Of a DNA stretch of 64,000 bases, positions 34,959 through 45,350 are shown piece after piece. Source of the stretch: JALHVH01 sp963773685 (GTDB lineage: Bacteria > Acidobacteriota > Aminicenantia > Aminicenantales > Saccharicenantaceae); the NCBI GenBank assembly GCA_963773685.1, contig CAVZBY010000006.1, positions 56,704 through 120,703 of the forward strand, given 5' to 3'. Numbering within the stretch: the first letter of the stretch is position 1; every line of letters begins with the position of its first letter. A program made the translations under genes and the position numbers. A model generated the notes under the pieces. It was given only the letters and a program-made list of their open reading frames with translations. It was not told where the DNA came from and ran no database searches.

Positions 34959-37240
34959 GTCGATCGCGTCTCCACGGCTGGAAGAGTATTCTCCGCCAGG
35001 CGCAGTTCCAGCAAGGACTGAAGAAAGGCCAGGGTCGATTCCGCGCCCTGATTCTCGTTGGCGCGGTCGGGATGCAGTCCGTCGCGGCAGCCGCCGGTCG
35101 TCGGGTCGTAGATGGGCAGGTTCAGATCGTTGCGGCCGAGGAACCACTCGAAGGCGCGGCGCGCTTCCTTGCGCCAGCGCTTGTCGCCGGTGAGCCGGTA
35201 GGCTTCGAGGCAGGCCGAGACCATCGCTTGCGCCTCCACCGGCTGTTGATCGAATCGGGCCCGCTCCCCGCCGCGCTCGTAAAAGCCGTTGGAGCCGATC
35301 GGCACGAAGTGGCCCGCCGCTCCCCGCTGGATCGGCCAGCCAGGTGAGCGACTCCAGCCCGGCCTCGGTCATGCTCGCATTCGCAATCGACTGGCCGCAC
35401 ATGAGCAGGGCATGCGGCAGCGCGGCGTTGCAGTAGGTCAGCCCCGGCTCGAACCAGCGCCAGTCATCCCGGCGATGATCCTGATACAACGCCAGCAGCC
35501 GCCCCGCCAATTCCTCGCGGACCTGGCCGGCGCGCCGGTCGCCGGCGAAGCGCTGAAGATATTCGTGAATGCCGATGAGCGCGAAGGCCCAGGCGCGCGG
35601 ACTGGTCGTGTCGAGGATGGCGGGCAGCGCCTGCTCGAAGACGCGACCGGCCATGCTCTGCAGGGACGGCGTGTTCGAGCGGCCCAGCACCGTGCCCAGC
35701 GCCCAAAGCGCGCGGCCATGGCTGTCGTCCGACCCGCCCTCTTCCAGCCAGCGCCGCTGATAATCCATGAAGTTGCGGAAGCGCCCGGTTTCCGGATTGA
35801 AGGCATACCAGATGAAGGCGAGATAGCGCGAGGCCAGCTCCAGCGCCTCGCTGTTGCCCCAGCGCTTCCAGCAGCGCGCTGACCATCAGCGCGCGGGCGT
35901 TGTCGTCGGTGGTGTAGCCCTCGCGATAGTTCGGCACGGTGAAAATGGCGTGCTGCAGCATGCCGGTCTCGTCCGTCATGTGGCGCAGGTGATCGAGTTT
36001 GAGCGGCGGCAGCTCGCCGGGACGCTTGTCGAGCGCCCTGGCCGCGAAGCCCCGGCGGGATGAAATGCCGGCGCTCGGCCCGCGCCCGCTCGAAAGCTCT
36101 CCATGTAGCGGCGCGCCACCTGCGGCCAGATCATCGCCCGGCCGAACAGATAGGCGCGCTTGCGCATGGCGTGGCGCTTGGCCTCGTTGTCCAGCAGGTC
36201 GATCACCTGGCCGGCCAGCGCCGCCGGATCCCGGAACGGCACCAGCGCGCCGCGCCCGTCGGCCAGCATCTCTTCGGCATACCAGTACGGCGTCGAGATC
36301 ACGGCCTTGCCCGCGCCCAGCGTGTAGGCCAGCGTGCCCGAGGCGATCTGCGCCGCGTTGAGATAGGGCGTGATGTAGATATCCGCCGCGCCGATGAACT
36401 CGATCGAGCTCTTCCAGGCTGACAAAACGGTTGTAGAAGATCACGTGGCCTTCCACGCCTTTTTCCTGGGCCAGCCATTGCAGGGACAGCCGGTACGTTT
36501 CGCCCTCGTGCCGGATCACGTGCGGATGGGTCGCGCCGAGGATGATGTACACGACGTTCGGGTAGCGCTCGACGATCGCCGGCAGCGCGGCGATGACGTT
36601 CTCGATGCCCTTGTTCGCCGAGAGCAGGCCGAAGCTGAGCAGGACGATCTTGCCCTCGACGCCGAACAGGTCCTTGTGGAAGCTCGGATCGACGAACGGC
36701 ACGTCGGGGATGCCGTGCGGGATCATGTCGATCTTCTCCGGCGACACGCGATAGATCTCCTGCAGGAATCTCGGCGCCGCGCTCGCTCATGACGACCAGC
36801 CGGTCGGACAGGGCCGCGACCTCCTCCAGCACCCGCCGCTGATCGGGGTCCGGCTCGCGCAGGATGGTGTGCAGGGTCGTGACGATGGGCATGCGCAGTT
36901 CGCGCAGCAGGGCCAGGATGTGGCTGCCCGCCCGTCCGCCGAAGATGCCGTATTCGTGCTGCAGGCAGACGAGATCGACGTTGTTGATGTTCAGGAAGTC
37001 GGCGGCGCGGCGATACGAATCGATATCCTTCTCCGTCAGTTCGAAGCGCACGCGGGGCGGATAGGCGTAGCCGGCCTCGATGTCGTTGACGGGCAGGGCG
37101 ATGCACGTCGTTTCCCCGTATTCGGCGGCGATGGCCTCGCACAGGTCGGTCGTGAACGTGGCGATGCCGCACTGGCGCGGCAGGTAGTTGCCGATGAAGG
37201 CCAACCGGTTGACGGGCGACAGCGCGGGACCATGATCCAT
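34955..37240 (-). CDS. GT4-type glycosyltransferase with C-terminal helical toroid domain (about five frameshifts)
   Basis: ~760 residues when rejoined. N-terminal GT4 half (~1-400): NYLPRQCGIATFTTDL, VDLVCLQHEYGIFGG, IDMIPHGIPDV, LLSFGLLSANKGIENVI, and the donor-site SGTLAYTLGAGKAVISTPYWYAEE-type motif (seen as LAYTLGAGKAVIST). The C-terminal ~350 residues (for example GYTTDDNARALM, SRAWAFALIGIHEYL, GAESTLAFLQSLLEL) are an alpha-helical repeat like (alpha/alpha)6 barrels. Shifts lie near 36770, 36415, 36055, 35870 and 35335. Start at 37240 has AAGGAGA upstream. Probably builds or remodels mannose-containing glycan with the GH130 partner. Codon use suggests lateral transfer. Confidence 0.8.
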
Positions 37241-37765
37241 GCTCTGAGTCTCCTTGCGAACAACCATTACTCTACTCCATTTTGTCGATTCTTGCGCCGG
37301 ACCTGCGATAATAGCGTCGGGCTTGTACGGTTCGAGCGAAGATCCCCCGCCCCGACGGCGTGATGGTCATCAGCGCCGTTCGTCGTCTAGGACCGGGCGC
37401 CGGCTGCTTATCATGAAAGCAATTATCATGCCATATTCTTTCCGTGCTCTCGGCAGGTCGGGGATCCCCCTTTTTCGATCATGGGCAGGCCGTTTCCGCG
37501 AATGGAGCCGTGTTTCCTCAAAATAGGACGTCTGAAGAAAACAAGCACGGATCGTCGGCCGGGATCGGCACTAGGTCGTCTCCGGAAGACCCCGGGCGAG
37601 CATCCTATATAACAGCACAATTCCTGCAAAAGGGCCCTTGGCCGGCCGGTCAGCCCCCTTCTGGGGCTCGGGGCCGGGCCATCCTTTTCGCCCCATATGT
37701 CATGGTTACCGGGGCCTGAAGGCATTTTGCGCCGGGGAGAGCGCGGAAAGGATGTTGTGAACGAT
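37241..37765. other. Non-coding spacer between divergent glycosyltransferase and DUF6600 genes
   Basis: About 525 bp without a credible gene. It marks the edge where codon style changes back, and its base composition is mixed. I see only short inverted repeats such as AAGGGCCCTT (about 37627-37636) and the sigma-54 promoter at its right end. No transposase remnant is visible. Confidence 0.6.
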
Positions 37766-37783
37766 TTGGCACAAGGCTTGCAT
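37766..37783 (+). promoter_or_regulatory. Near-perfect sigma-54 promoter of the DUF6600 gene
   Basis: TTGGCAC-aaggc-TTGCAT: full match to the core TGGCAC-N5-TTGCA, with GG (37768-37769) and GC (37780-37781) 10 bp apart. It ends 28 bp before the ATG at 37811. Best sigma-54 site in the window. Confidence 0.8.
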
Positions 37784-37810
37784 AGCTTACTTGGGTAAAG
37801 GAGAACCACC

Positions 37811-39040
37811 ATGAAAAAAGGACTCTGGATCATTCCCGTCATCCTCTTGATGACGGCGAGCTGTGCCGGATATCCCCCCGGCGACGGCTATTACGGCGAG
37901 CCTAATGTTCAGCAGTACCCGCCCCCTTCTCAACAGTACCCGCCCTCTCAGCAGTATCCTCCGCAGTCTCAGCAGTACGGCCAAGAAGATAGCTCCTATT
38001 TTTACAATCGCTTGTCCCCCTATGGAAACTGGATCGATCTCCAGCCCTACGGCTACGTTTGGACCCCTCGGCAGACGGGTTACCGCTGGCGGCCCTATAG
38101 CGACGGACATTGGGTCTGGACCGATTACGGCTGGACCTGGATCGCGACCGAGGAATGGGGTGATATTCCCTTCCATTACGGCCGCTGGGGCTGGGACAAC
38201 TACATCGGCTGGTTCTGGGTTCCCGGCACGGTCTGGGGCCCCGCCTGGGTGACCTGGAGGACCAACGATCAATACATGGGATGGGCGCCTCTTCCGCCCG
38301 GCGCCGAGTTCGGACCCGGAATGAATTTCGATTCGCTTTCGATGAATATCCCCCTCATCTTCTGGATGTTCATCCAAGGCTCGCATTTTCAGGACCGCTA
38401 TCTCAATCCCTACATCCTTCCCTATGAACGCAATCAGACGATCATCAACTACACGTCCATCACCAACAACATCTACATCCGGAACGACCGGATCATCAAC
38501 GAAGGGATCGGGATCGACGCGGTCCGCCGGATCTCCGGACGGGCGGTCCCCAGATACGCGCTGCAGGATGTCCGGCAGCCGGGACGGACGAGGATCGTGG
38601 GCCAGGAGGTCCAGGTCTTCCGGCCGGCCATTCGAAGAAACGAAGCCGCAAAGCCAAAGGTCTATTTGAACAGGGACCAGGCCCGGCAGGAACTGGAGAC
38701 GGTCAAGGTCTTCGACCCCCGGGGACAGCGGACCATCGACACAGAAGCCGCGATCGTCCGGAAGCGGCAGAATGAAGAAATGAGGCTCTTGAAAACGAGC
38801 CAGAACCAGGAGATCAAGGTCATGGAACGGAAGCTCGCCGCGGAGGAGCGTCAGCTCCGCAACACCTCCGAAAAGGCCAAGATCAAAAAAGATTACGCGG
38901 CCAAGATCTCCGAGCTGAAGAAGAACCACGTCGTCGAGAAGCAGCAGATGACCAAGCGGCACAACAGCGACACCGAACAGGTCAAGCAGATCAGGAAGAT
39001 CAAGAAAACTCCGGCCGGAAAGAAGAATAAGGACAACTAG
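37811..39040 (+). CDS. DUF6600-type Trp/Tyr-rich lipoprotein
   Basis: 409 residues. Lipoprotein signal with LLMTASC (Cys ~18), then a Tyr/Pro/Gln-rich spacer (repeats of SQQYPP), a domain rich in WxxxW patterns (LSPYGNWIDLQPYGYVWTP, GRWGWDNYIGWFWVPG, APLPPG) typical of DUF6600 proteins, and a long charged C-terminal coiled coil (~290-409, KKNHVVEKQQMTKRH). Intact. Driven by the sigma-54 promoter and followed by a hairpin terminator at 39083. Probably an envelope stress lipoprotein; exact role unknown. Confidence 0.75.
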   Translation: MKKGLWIIPVILLMTASCAGYPPGDGYYGEPNVQQYPPPSQQYPPSQQYPPQSQQYGQEDSSYFYNRLSPYGNWIDLQPYGYVWTPRQTGYRWRPYSDGHWVWTDYGWTWIATEEWGDIPFHYGRWGWDNYIGWFWVPGTVWGPAWVTWRTNDQYMGWAPLPPGAEFGPGMNFDSLSMNIPLIFWMFIQGSHFQDRYLNPYILPYERNQTIINYTSITNNIYIRNDRIINEGIGIDAVRRISGRAVPRYALQDVRQPGRTRIVGQEVQVFRPAIRRNEAAKPKVYLNRDQARQELETVKVFDPRGQRTIDTEAAIVRKRQNEEMRLLKTSQNQEIKVMERKLAAEERQLRNTSEKAKIKKDYAAKISELKKNHVVEKQQMTKRHNSDTEQVKQIRKIKKTPAGKKNKDN

Positions 39041-39082
39041 GACCGGATCCGGAACGGGTCGAGCTGTCGTCAGCCTTTTCAC

Positions 39083-39115
39083 GTCGGCCCCGGGAAGCCC
39101 CTTTTCGGGGCCGAC
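39083..39115 (+). terminator. Hairpin terminator after the DUF6600 gene
   Basis: GTCGGCCCC / GGGGCCGAC, 9 bp, loop of 15 bases that itself holds a GGG/CCC pairing. No T-run follows, so strength is uncertain. Confidence 0.55.
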
Positions 39116-39159
39116 GATGAAAGTTCATTGAAATCGGCATCCCTGGCGCGGAGGGTATC

Positions 39160-40750
39160 TTGAAGGGAAGAGGACGCCGGCTCTCCGGCCGAAAGCGGGC
39201 TTTCGCGATGATGTCCTTGTTTTGCATCGCGTCCCTGGCCGGCGGCGCAGCGCGCGCGAACGGTCGCCGATCACCCGAGAGCAACGATCCTCCACGATCC
39301 GCGTGGCCTCGGCCTCCGCAGGCTTATTCGGCGGCTTTTCATCTCTCTTCGTTGCGAACGGACGCGGGGAACCCTGCGGGAGACGTCTCCGGACCCATGA
39401 CATGGGCCCTCCAGCAGCAGCCGTTCAGCGAAGCTCCCCGTCGGCTGCGGGATGACGATCCGATCTACAACAAGAGATCTCCCGTATGGGCGGTTGGTCT
39501 CAGGGTCGTCTCCACGAATATCCTCGTATGGGCGGCCGACAGGTTCGTCTTCAACTATTCCTGGTCGCACATAGGTCCCGAGAGCTGGAAGCGCAACTTG
39601 AGAACGGGCTGGGAATGGGACAAGGACCGATTGGGCATGAATTTCTTTTTCCATCCCTATTCCGGCGCCGCCTTCTTCAACTCCGCCCGGGCGAACGGAT
39701 ACCGTTACTTCGAATCCGTGCCCTTTGTCTTCCTGGGCAGCCTGATGTGGGAGTATTTCGGGGAGACGACGAAGCCGGCCTATAACGATATCATCAACAC
39801 GACCGTCAGCGGCGCGCTCTTCGGAGAGATCCTTTACAGATTGACATCGAACATCCTGGATGATCGAACGACCGGGGCCGAGAGGTTCTTCCGGGAATTC
39901 GGAGCGGCGATCCTCAGCCCCGGGAGGGCTTTCGGAAGGCTTCTGCAGGGAAAGCTGACGCGAGTCACTCCGAAGGAGGTCTATCAGAAAGAACCGCTCA
40001 ATGTCACGCTGGCCGCCGGGACGCACTGGTTCAATCAGGGAACGAGTTTCGGGACGGGAAGCCTGAGCGCGTTCTTCGGATGTCAATCTCGATTATGGGG
40101 ATCCGTTCGAAATACGACCCCGAAAGCCGTTCGATGTCTTCAAGCTCCGTGTCAATCTGAGCTACGGAAAGAACGTCGGCAGGAAATATCTCGACAATGT
40201 CATCGGATACGGTCTCTTATTCGGCAGGACGCTCCGCTCCGGGAACGTGGACATGCTCATCGGGGCCTTTCAACATTACAACTACTGGGACAGCCGGATC
40301 TTCGAAGTCAGCGCCCTGAGCTTCGGCGGAGGGGTCCTCGCGAAGTGGCAGATGTCCAAGAAATCCAATTTTCAGGCCGCATTCCACCTCGGGATCGTTC
40401 CTCTCGGAGCCAGCAACTCGCCCCATATCGATATCGTGGAGGGCGGGATCCCGGGCCGGAATTATGATTATTCCGGCGGCGGCGAAGCCCAGTTCGAAGG
40501 CACTCTCAATCTGGCCGATATCGGACAGGTGACGGCGACCTACTATCTCTACCGGCTCCATACATATATCGGACCGGCCGGGAATAAGACCATCGGAGTC
40601 TTCAAACCCCGGATGGCCATCAGGCTATTCAGCAATCTCAGCCTCGGATTTGAATATCTCTATTACCATAAGGACAGCATCCTTCGAGATTATCCGCATG
40701 TCCACCGGAGGAACAGCGAGCAGAAGCTTTATCTGATGCTGTATTTTTAA
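39160..40750 (+). CDS. DUF3943 outer-membrane-associated protein (one frameshift)
   Basis: ~529 residues after a +1 shift near 40078. Basic N-terminus with signal peptide (MMSLFCIASLAGGAARA), then the DUF3943 core with WEWDKDRLGMNFFFHPYSGAAFFNSARANG-type motif (key part NFFFHPYSG), GSLMWEYFGE, and NDIINTTVSGALFGEILYR. The C-terminal half is beta-rich (AHFHLGIVPLG, DIGQVTATYYLYRLH) and ends in LYLMLYF, the aromatic end of a barrel. Role unknown; often found with envelope stress genes. Confidence 0.7.
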
Positions 40751-40808
40751 ACAGGCACTTTTTACATATCGAAAGCCGGAAGATCTATAGGCAAAGGAGG
40801 CCCGAAAA

Positions 40809-41114
40809 ATGAATGTCCTCTATGCGCAAGAAACCGGGAGTTTGAAGCCTCTGAACGAGATCCTTCACAGGATCCTCACATTCATCTATTTTCTCGCCCA
40901 TCAGATCGGCGCCGGGATCATCAAGGTCATTCAGCCGCTCTTCCCGAACAGCATTTACCCGGACAATCTCGTCGATCCGCTTGGCTTCCTGATCATTTTG
41001 ACCCTATTCATGTTCCTCGTCAGCGTCGCCAAGAAGATCGCCTGGATCATCGTCGGCGTGGGCTGGATCCTGTTGCTCATCAGGATCCTCATGATCATCT
41101 TCAAGCTCGGATAA
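40809..41114 (+). CDS. Hypothetical two-helix membrane protein
   Basis: 101 residues. After MNVLYAQETGSLKPL there are hydrophobic segments ILTFIYFLAHQIGAGII, LGFLIILTLFMFLVSVAKK and WIIVGVGWILLLIRILMIIF. AAAGGAGG ribosome-binding site. It closes the plus-strand envelope cluster and is convergent with ugd, with 30 bp between stop codons. No family recognised. Confidence 0.6.
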   Translation: MNVLYAQETGSLKPLNEILHRILTFIYFLAHQIGAGIIKVIQPLFPNSIYPDNLVDPLGFLIILTLFMFLVSVAKKIAWIIVGVGWILLLIRILMIIFKLG

Positions 41115-41144
41115 GCGATCGAAGGGAAAGGATCTCGGGATTCG

Positions 41145-42453
41145 CTACTTGCGGCCGACCGAATAATACTCGAACCCCAGCCCGCGGACGGCGGCGGGGT
41201 CGAACATGTTCCGGCCGTCGACGATGATGGGATTGGCCATCAGCTCCCGGACCCGGGCCAGGTCGAGCGACCGGAACTCCTCCCATTCGGTGACGACGAG
41301 GAGGGCGTTCGCCTCCTCGGCGGCTTCGTAGCGGGTCCTTGCAGTAGGCGACGGCTGCCGAGGGAGGAAAGACCTCCTTCATGTTGTCCAGCGGCCTTGG
41401 GATCGTAGAGCCGGAGCCGGGCGCCTTCCCTGACGAGCTCCCGGACGATGCGGATGCTCGAGGCCTCGCGGATGTCGTCGGTCTCGGGCTTGAACGCCAG
41501 GCCGAGGACGGCGATCCTCTTGCCCTTGAGGATCCAGAGGGCCTTCTTGACCTTGTCCAGGAACAGCCCCGGTCCGCGCCTGGTTGACCTTGTCGGTCTC
41601 CCGGAGCAGGCCGCAGTCGACCCCCAGGTCCTCGCCGATCTTCATCAGGGCCTGGATGTCCTTGGGGAAGCAGGAGCCGCCGTAGCCCAGGCCCGCCTTG
41701 AGGAACTGGCGCCCGATCCGCGGATCGAGGCCCATGCCCAGGGCGACCTGCTCGACGTCGGCGTCGGTCCTGTCGCAGAGGTCGGCGATCATGTTGATGT
41801 AGGAGATCTTGAGGGCGAGGAACGAGTTCGAGGCGTGCTTGATGAGCTCGGCGGTGTCGATGTTGGTGACCAGGACCCGGTCCCGGAACTTCTCGTAGAT
41901 CCGGACCAGCGATGTCCCGCGCCCGGTCGCGTCTCGACGCCGACGATGATCCGGTCCGGCTCGAGGAAATCCGGGACCGCCGACCCCTCCCGCAGGAACT
42001 CGGGGTTGGAGGCGACGTCGAAGGGGATGTCGCCCTTCCGGTAGAGGCTGATGACCCGCTTGATCCATTCCGAGGTCTTGACCGGGACCGTGCTCTTCTC
42101 GACGACGACCTTGTAGCCGTTGAGGTTCCGGGCGATCGAGCGGGCGACGCCTTCGATCTGGGACATGTCCGCGCGGCCGTCCTCGTCCTGGGGCGTCCCG
42201 ACGCAGACGAAGATGACGCCCGGCCTCGCGGATGGCCGCGTCGACGTCGGCGGTGAACGAAAGGTTCCCGCTCGTCGAGGGTCCTCTTCAGGAGGTCGTC
42301 GAGGCCCGGCTCGTAGATCGGGGACGTCCCCCGGGAGATCAGCTCGATCTTGGCGGCGTCCTTGTCGGTGCCGATGACGGTGTGGCCGAACTCGGCGAGC
42401 CCGGCCGCCGTGACCAGCCCGACGTATCCTGTTCCGATGACGGCGATCTTCAT
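41145..42453 (-). CDS. ugd: UDP-glucose 6-dehydrogenase (about six frameshifts)
   Basis: Oxidises UDP-glucose to UDP-glucuronate with two NAD+. Rejoined frames show KIAVIGTGYVGLVTAAGLAEFG, GTSPIYEPGLDDLL, VVEKSTVPVKTSEWIKR, NPEFLREGSAVPDFL, and the catalytic cysteine motif AGLGYGGSCFPKDIQALMK; it ends FEYYSVGRK with TAG at 41145-41147. Restored length ~435 residues fits the family. Last gene of the sat-cysC operon; its ATG overlaps the epimerase stop. Confidence 0.92.
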
Positions 42454-43397
42454 GTGTCTGCTCCTCTCCCGATACCAGCGAATGGTCCTCTCCAGCCCTT
42501 CCTCGAACGGGACGGCCGGCCGGAAGCCGAGCCTCTCCGCGGCCCCGAGATATCCGCGGCGGAATGCCGGACGTCACCGCGGCGCTCGGCCCCGTGGACC
42601 GGCGCGAGGCTGCGTCCCGAGGACGGCGCGATCCCGGCCGCCAGGACGTTCACCGTCGTGCCCGCGCCGCTGGCGATGTTCAGGGCCTCGCCCGCGGAGG
42701 CACGGCGCGGCGGCGGCCAGGAGTTCGCCTCGGCGACGTCCTCCGACGTAGATGAAATCGCGGGATTGCTCCCCGTCCCCGTAGATCGACGGGCGCTTCG
42801 CCCCGAAGCACGCTTGGCGATGAAGCGGGGAATGACCGCGGCGTAATGCGGACGCCGGGATCCTGCCGGGGCCCGAAGACGTTGAAGTACCTCAGGGCCG
42901 CCGTCCTCAGCCCGTAGAGGGAGCTGAAGATCCGGCAGTAGTTCTCCCCGGCGAGCTTGCCGGCGGCGTAAGGGGAAAGCGGCGCGCCCTCCTTCCCTTC
43001 CCTCTGGGGAAGGCCCGGCGCGTCGCCGTAGACCGCCGACGACGAGGCCAGGACGAAGCTCTGCGCCCCGGCGTCCCGCGCGGCGACGAGCATGTTGAGG
43101 GTCCCGGCGACGTTGATCGGCGTCGGCCAGGATGGGATCCTCCACCGAACGCGGGACCGAGACCAGGGCGGCCTGGTGGAGGACGGCATCGACGCCCGCG
43201 GCCGCCTTCCGGCAGGTCGCGAGGTCGCGGACGTCGCCTTCGACGAGCTCGATCGCCTCCAGGAACGGGGCGAGGTTCGCGCGCTTCCCGGTCAGGAAAT
43301 TATCCAGGACCCGGACCCGGGCCCCCCGGCGGACGAGGATCTCGACGATGTGCGATCCGATGAAGCCCGCGCCCCCCGTCACCAGATAGGAGTCCAT
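42450..43397 (-). CDS. NAD-dependent sugar-nucleotide epimerase/dehydratase (about three frameshifts)
   Basis: Extended short-chain dehydrogenase fold: YLVTGGAGFIGSHIVEIL (NAD binding), VLHQAALVSVPRSVEDP, LASSSAVYGDAPGLP with the catalytic Ser, SPYAAGKLAGENYC with the YxxxK pair, and ALRYFNVFGPRQDP. These are shared by UDP-glucose 4-epimerases and UDP-glucuronate epimerases or decarboxylases. Next to ugd, a UDP-uronate-modifying role is plausible. Shifts lie near 43120, 42850 and 42730; restored ~315 residues. Starts 12 bp after cysC. Confidence 0.85.
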   Translation of the reverse strand: MDSYLVTGGAGFIGSHIVEILVRRGARVRVLDNFLTGKRANLAPFLEAIELVEGDVRDLATCRKAAAGVDAVLHQAALVSVPRSVEDPILADADQRRRDPQHARRRAGRRGAELRPGLVVGGLRRRAGPSPEGREGGRAAFPLRRRQARRGELLPDLQLPLRAEDGGPEVLQRLRAPAGSRRPHYAAVIPRFIAKRASGRSARRSTGTGSNPAISSTSEDVAEANSWPPPRRASAGEALNIASGAGTTVNVLAAGIAPSSGRSLAPVHGAERRGDVRHSAADISGPRRGSASGRPSRSRKGWRGPFAGIGRGADT

Positions 43398-43409
43398 CGC
43401 GGTCCGGGA

Positions 43410-43947
43410 TTACAGGTAGCCCAGCTCCTCGAGCCTCTTGAGGACCTTCTGCGTGCTCTCCTCGAGGGTCTCCTTGTCGGTCTCGACGAGGATCTCGGGC
43501 TCGAGGGGCTCTTCATAGGGATCGGAGATGCCCGGTGAACTCCTTGATCTTGCCCTCGATGGCCTTCTTGTACATGCCCTTGACGTCCCGCTGGATGCAG
43601 GTGTCGAGCGAGCACTTGGCGTAGGCCTCGACGAAGTTCGCGATCTCCTTCCGCGATTCGGCGCGGATCTCCCGGTAGGGGGAGACGAAGGAGGTCAGGA
43701 CGGCGACGCCGTTCCGCGAGAGGAGCTTGGCCACGAACGTGACCCGGCGGATGTTCTCGTCGCGGTCGGCCTTGGAGAAGCCGAGGTCCCGGGTCAGGCT
43801 CTGGCGGACGATGTCGCCGTCGAGCCGCTCGACCCTCAGGCCGCGCTCCTTGAGGATGTCGGCCAGCCGGTCGGCGATGGCGGACTTCCCGGAACAGGGC
43901 AGGCCCGTGAACCACAGCGTGAATCCTACTTGATCATCCTTGCACAC
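43410..43947 (-). CDS. cysC: Adenylylsulfate (APS) kinase (one frameshift)
   Basis: Phosphorylates APS to PAPS, the universal sulfate donor. P-loop WFTGLPCSGKSAIADRL, RLDGDIVRQSLTRDLGFSKADRDENIRR (key part LDGDIVRQ) and CSLDTCIQRDVKGMYKKA. A +1 shift near 43533 separates the C-terminus (DPYEEPLEPEI ... LEELGYL, stop at 43410). Restored length ~178 residues. It lies two genes downstream of ATP sulfurylase in the same operon. Confidence 0.93.
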
Positions 43948-43960
43948 GTGTCATGTCTCC

Positions 43961-45339
43961 TTACTTGATGACTTTGCCCTTCATGTCCGCGGGCACGGGG
44001 ATGCCCAGGCGGTCGAGGACGGTCGGCGCGATGTCGAGGATGTCGGCATCCCGGGTCTCCCCGGCCCGGCCGGCCGGGTCCCGGAGGATGTAGATCCCCT
44101 CCTGGGCGTGGACCGCGTCGTCCGGCCCCGTGTCGTTCTCGGGGAGGAACATGGTCCCGTGGCCGAGCGTCCCGGCCGAGCGCCAGTACAGGTCGTCGAA
44201 ATAGACCATCATATCCGGGTACTCGCCGTTCGCCTCGTCGTAGTATTCCTGGGGCCAGATGACCTTGGTCTTCCACTCCTCCCCGTTCGGGCCGCGAAGG
44301 GCCAGGAGCTTCTTGGTCATCGCCTCCCGCTCCTTCTCGTAATCCTCGGGCTTGATGATGCCCTTCGGCTCGCGGCCTTCGACGTTGAGGAAGACCCGGG
44401 CGTAATAGCCGCCCCAGGCCCAGGCCTTGGTCTTTCCCCAGTCGATGGCGAGGTCGTCGACGCTGATGACCTTCTGCGGCTTCTCCCGGACGACGAGGTC
44501 GCCTTCCTGGATGAGCCACTCGTTGACGCAGAAAGCGCCCTTCATCCTCTTGGCCCCGTGGTCGGAGACGACGAGGACGACCGTGTCCTCTCCGACCCGC
44601 TTCAGGAGCTCGCCGATCTTCCCGTCGAGGTGCTTGTAATAGTCCAGGATGGTATTCTCGTACTTGTTCCCGGGCTCGTAGAGGTGATGCCCGCGGTCCA
44701 TGTACTTCCAGAACGCGTGGTGGACCCGGTCGACGCCGATCTCGACGAACATGAAAAGGTCCCAGGGCTTGTTCTGGATGAGCCAGTCCATGACCTCGAA
44801 TCTCTTGTCGGTCATCCGGTAGATCTCGGACAGGATCTGGTCGCGGTCCTCCGTCCGGAAGACGACGTCGAAGATGTAGGGGCCGAAGCGCTCCTCGATC
44901 TCCTGGCGGAGGGCCTGGCGGATACGTGTATTCCTTGTCCTTGCCGGGAGGCGTGATGAAACAGGAGATGAGGTTCCCGGCCACCGGGTAGGGCGGGTAG
45001 CTCGGGGGGATGCTGACGAGACAGCTCTGGCCGCCCCGCTCGCCGATGATGTCCCAGAGCCTCTTCTCGTGGACGGCCTTGGAGTTGGCGATCCACATCT
45101 GGTCGTAGGAGTCGCCCTTCCGGTGCCGGAAGCCGTAGAGCCCGAGCTTGCCCGGGTCCTTGCCGGTGGTCATCACCATCCAGGCCGGAATGGTGATCGG
45201 GGGGTCGGAGCTGCGCAGGCGCCCGTGGACGCCCCGGTCCATGAGCCCCTTGAGAACGGGGAGCTCATCGCCGTGGTCGAAGACGATCTGGGGGGTGGCG
45301 CAATCCAGGCCGACGACGAGGACTTTGGCTCTTGCTCAT
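43961..45339 (-). CDS. Soluble alkaline-phosphatase-superfamily phosphodiesterase in the sulfate-activation operon (two frameshifts)
   Basis: ~458 residues after shifts near 45322 and 44930, both +1. Metal-binding pattern of type I phosphodiesterases/nucleotide pyrophosphatases: VLVVGLDCATPQIVFDHG (first metal Asp and nucleophile region), DPPITIPAWMVMTTG, VDRVHHAFWKYMD, VVSDHGAKRMKG, and LGHGTMFLPENDTGPDD followed by ILDIAPTVLDRLGIP. No signal peptide, so cytosolic. The position between sat and cysC suggests it acts on APS, PAPS, PAP or a nucleotide sugar; this is inference. Confidence 0.75.
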
Positions 45340-45350
45340 GTCGTCTTCCC

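Noticed and set aside
39125..39165. Further sigma-54 promoter (CGGCATCCCTGGCGC) before the DUF3943 gene
   Set aside because: Spacing is right but both halves match poorly; chance hit likely in GC-rich DNA.
40749..40770. Possible sigma-54 site AGGCACTTTTTACAT before the 40809 gene
   Set aside because: The -12 GC element is absent at the required spacing.
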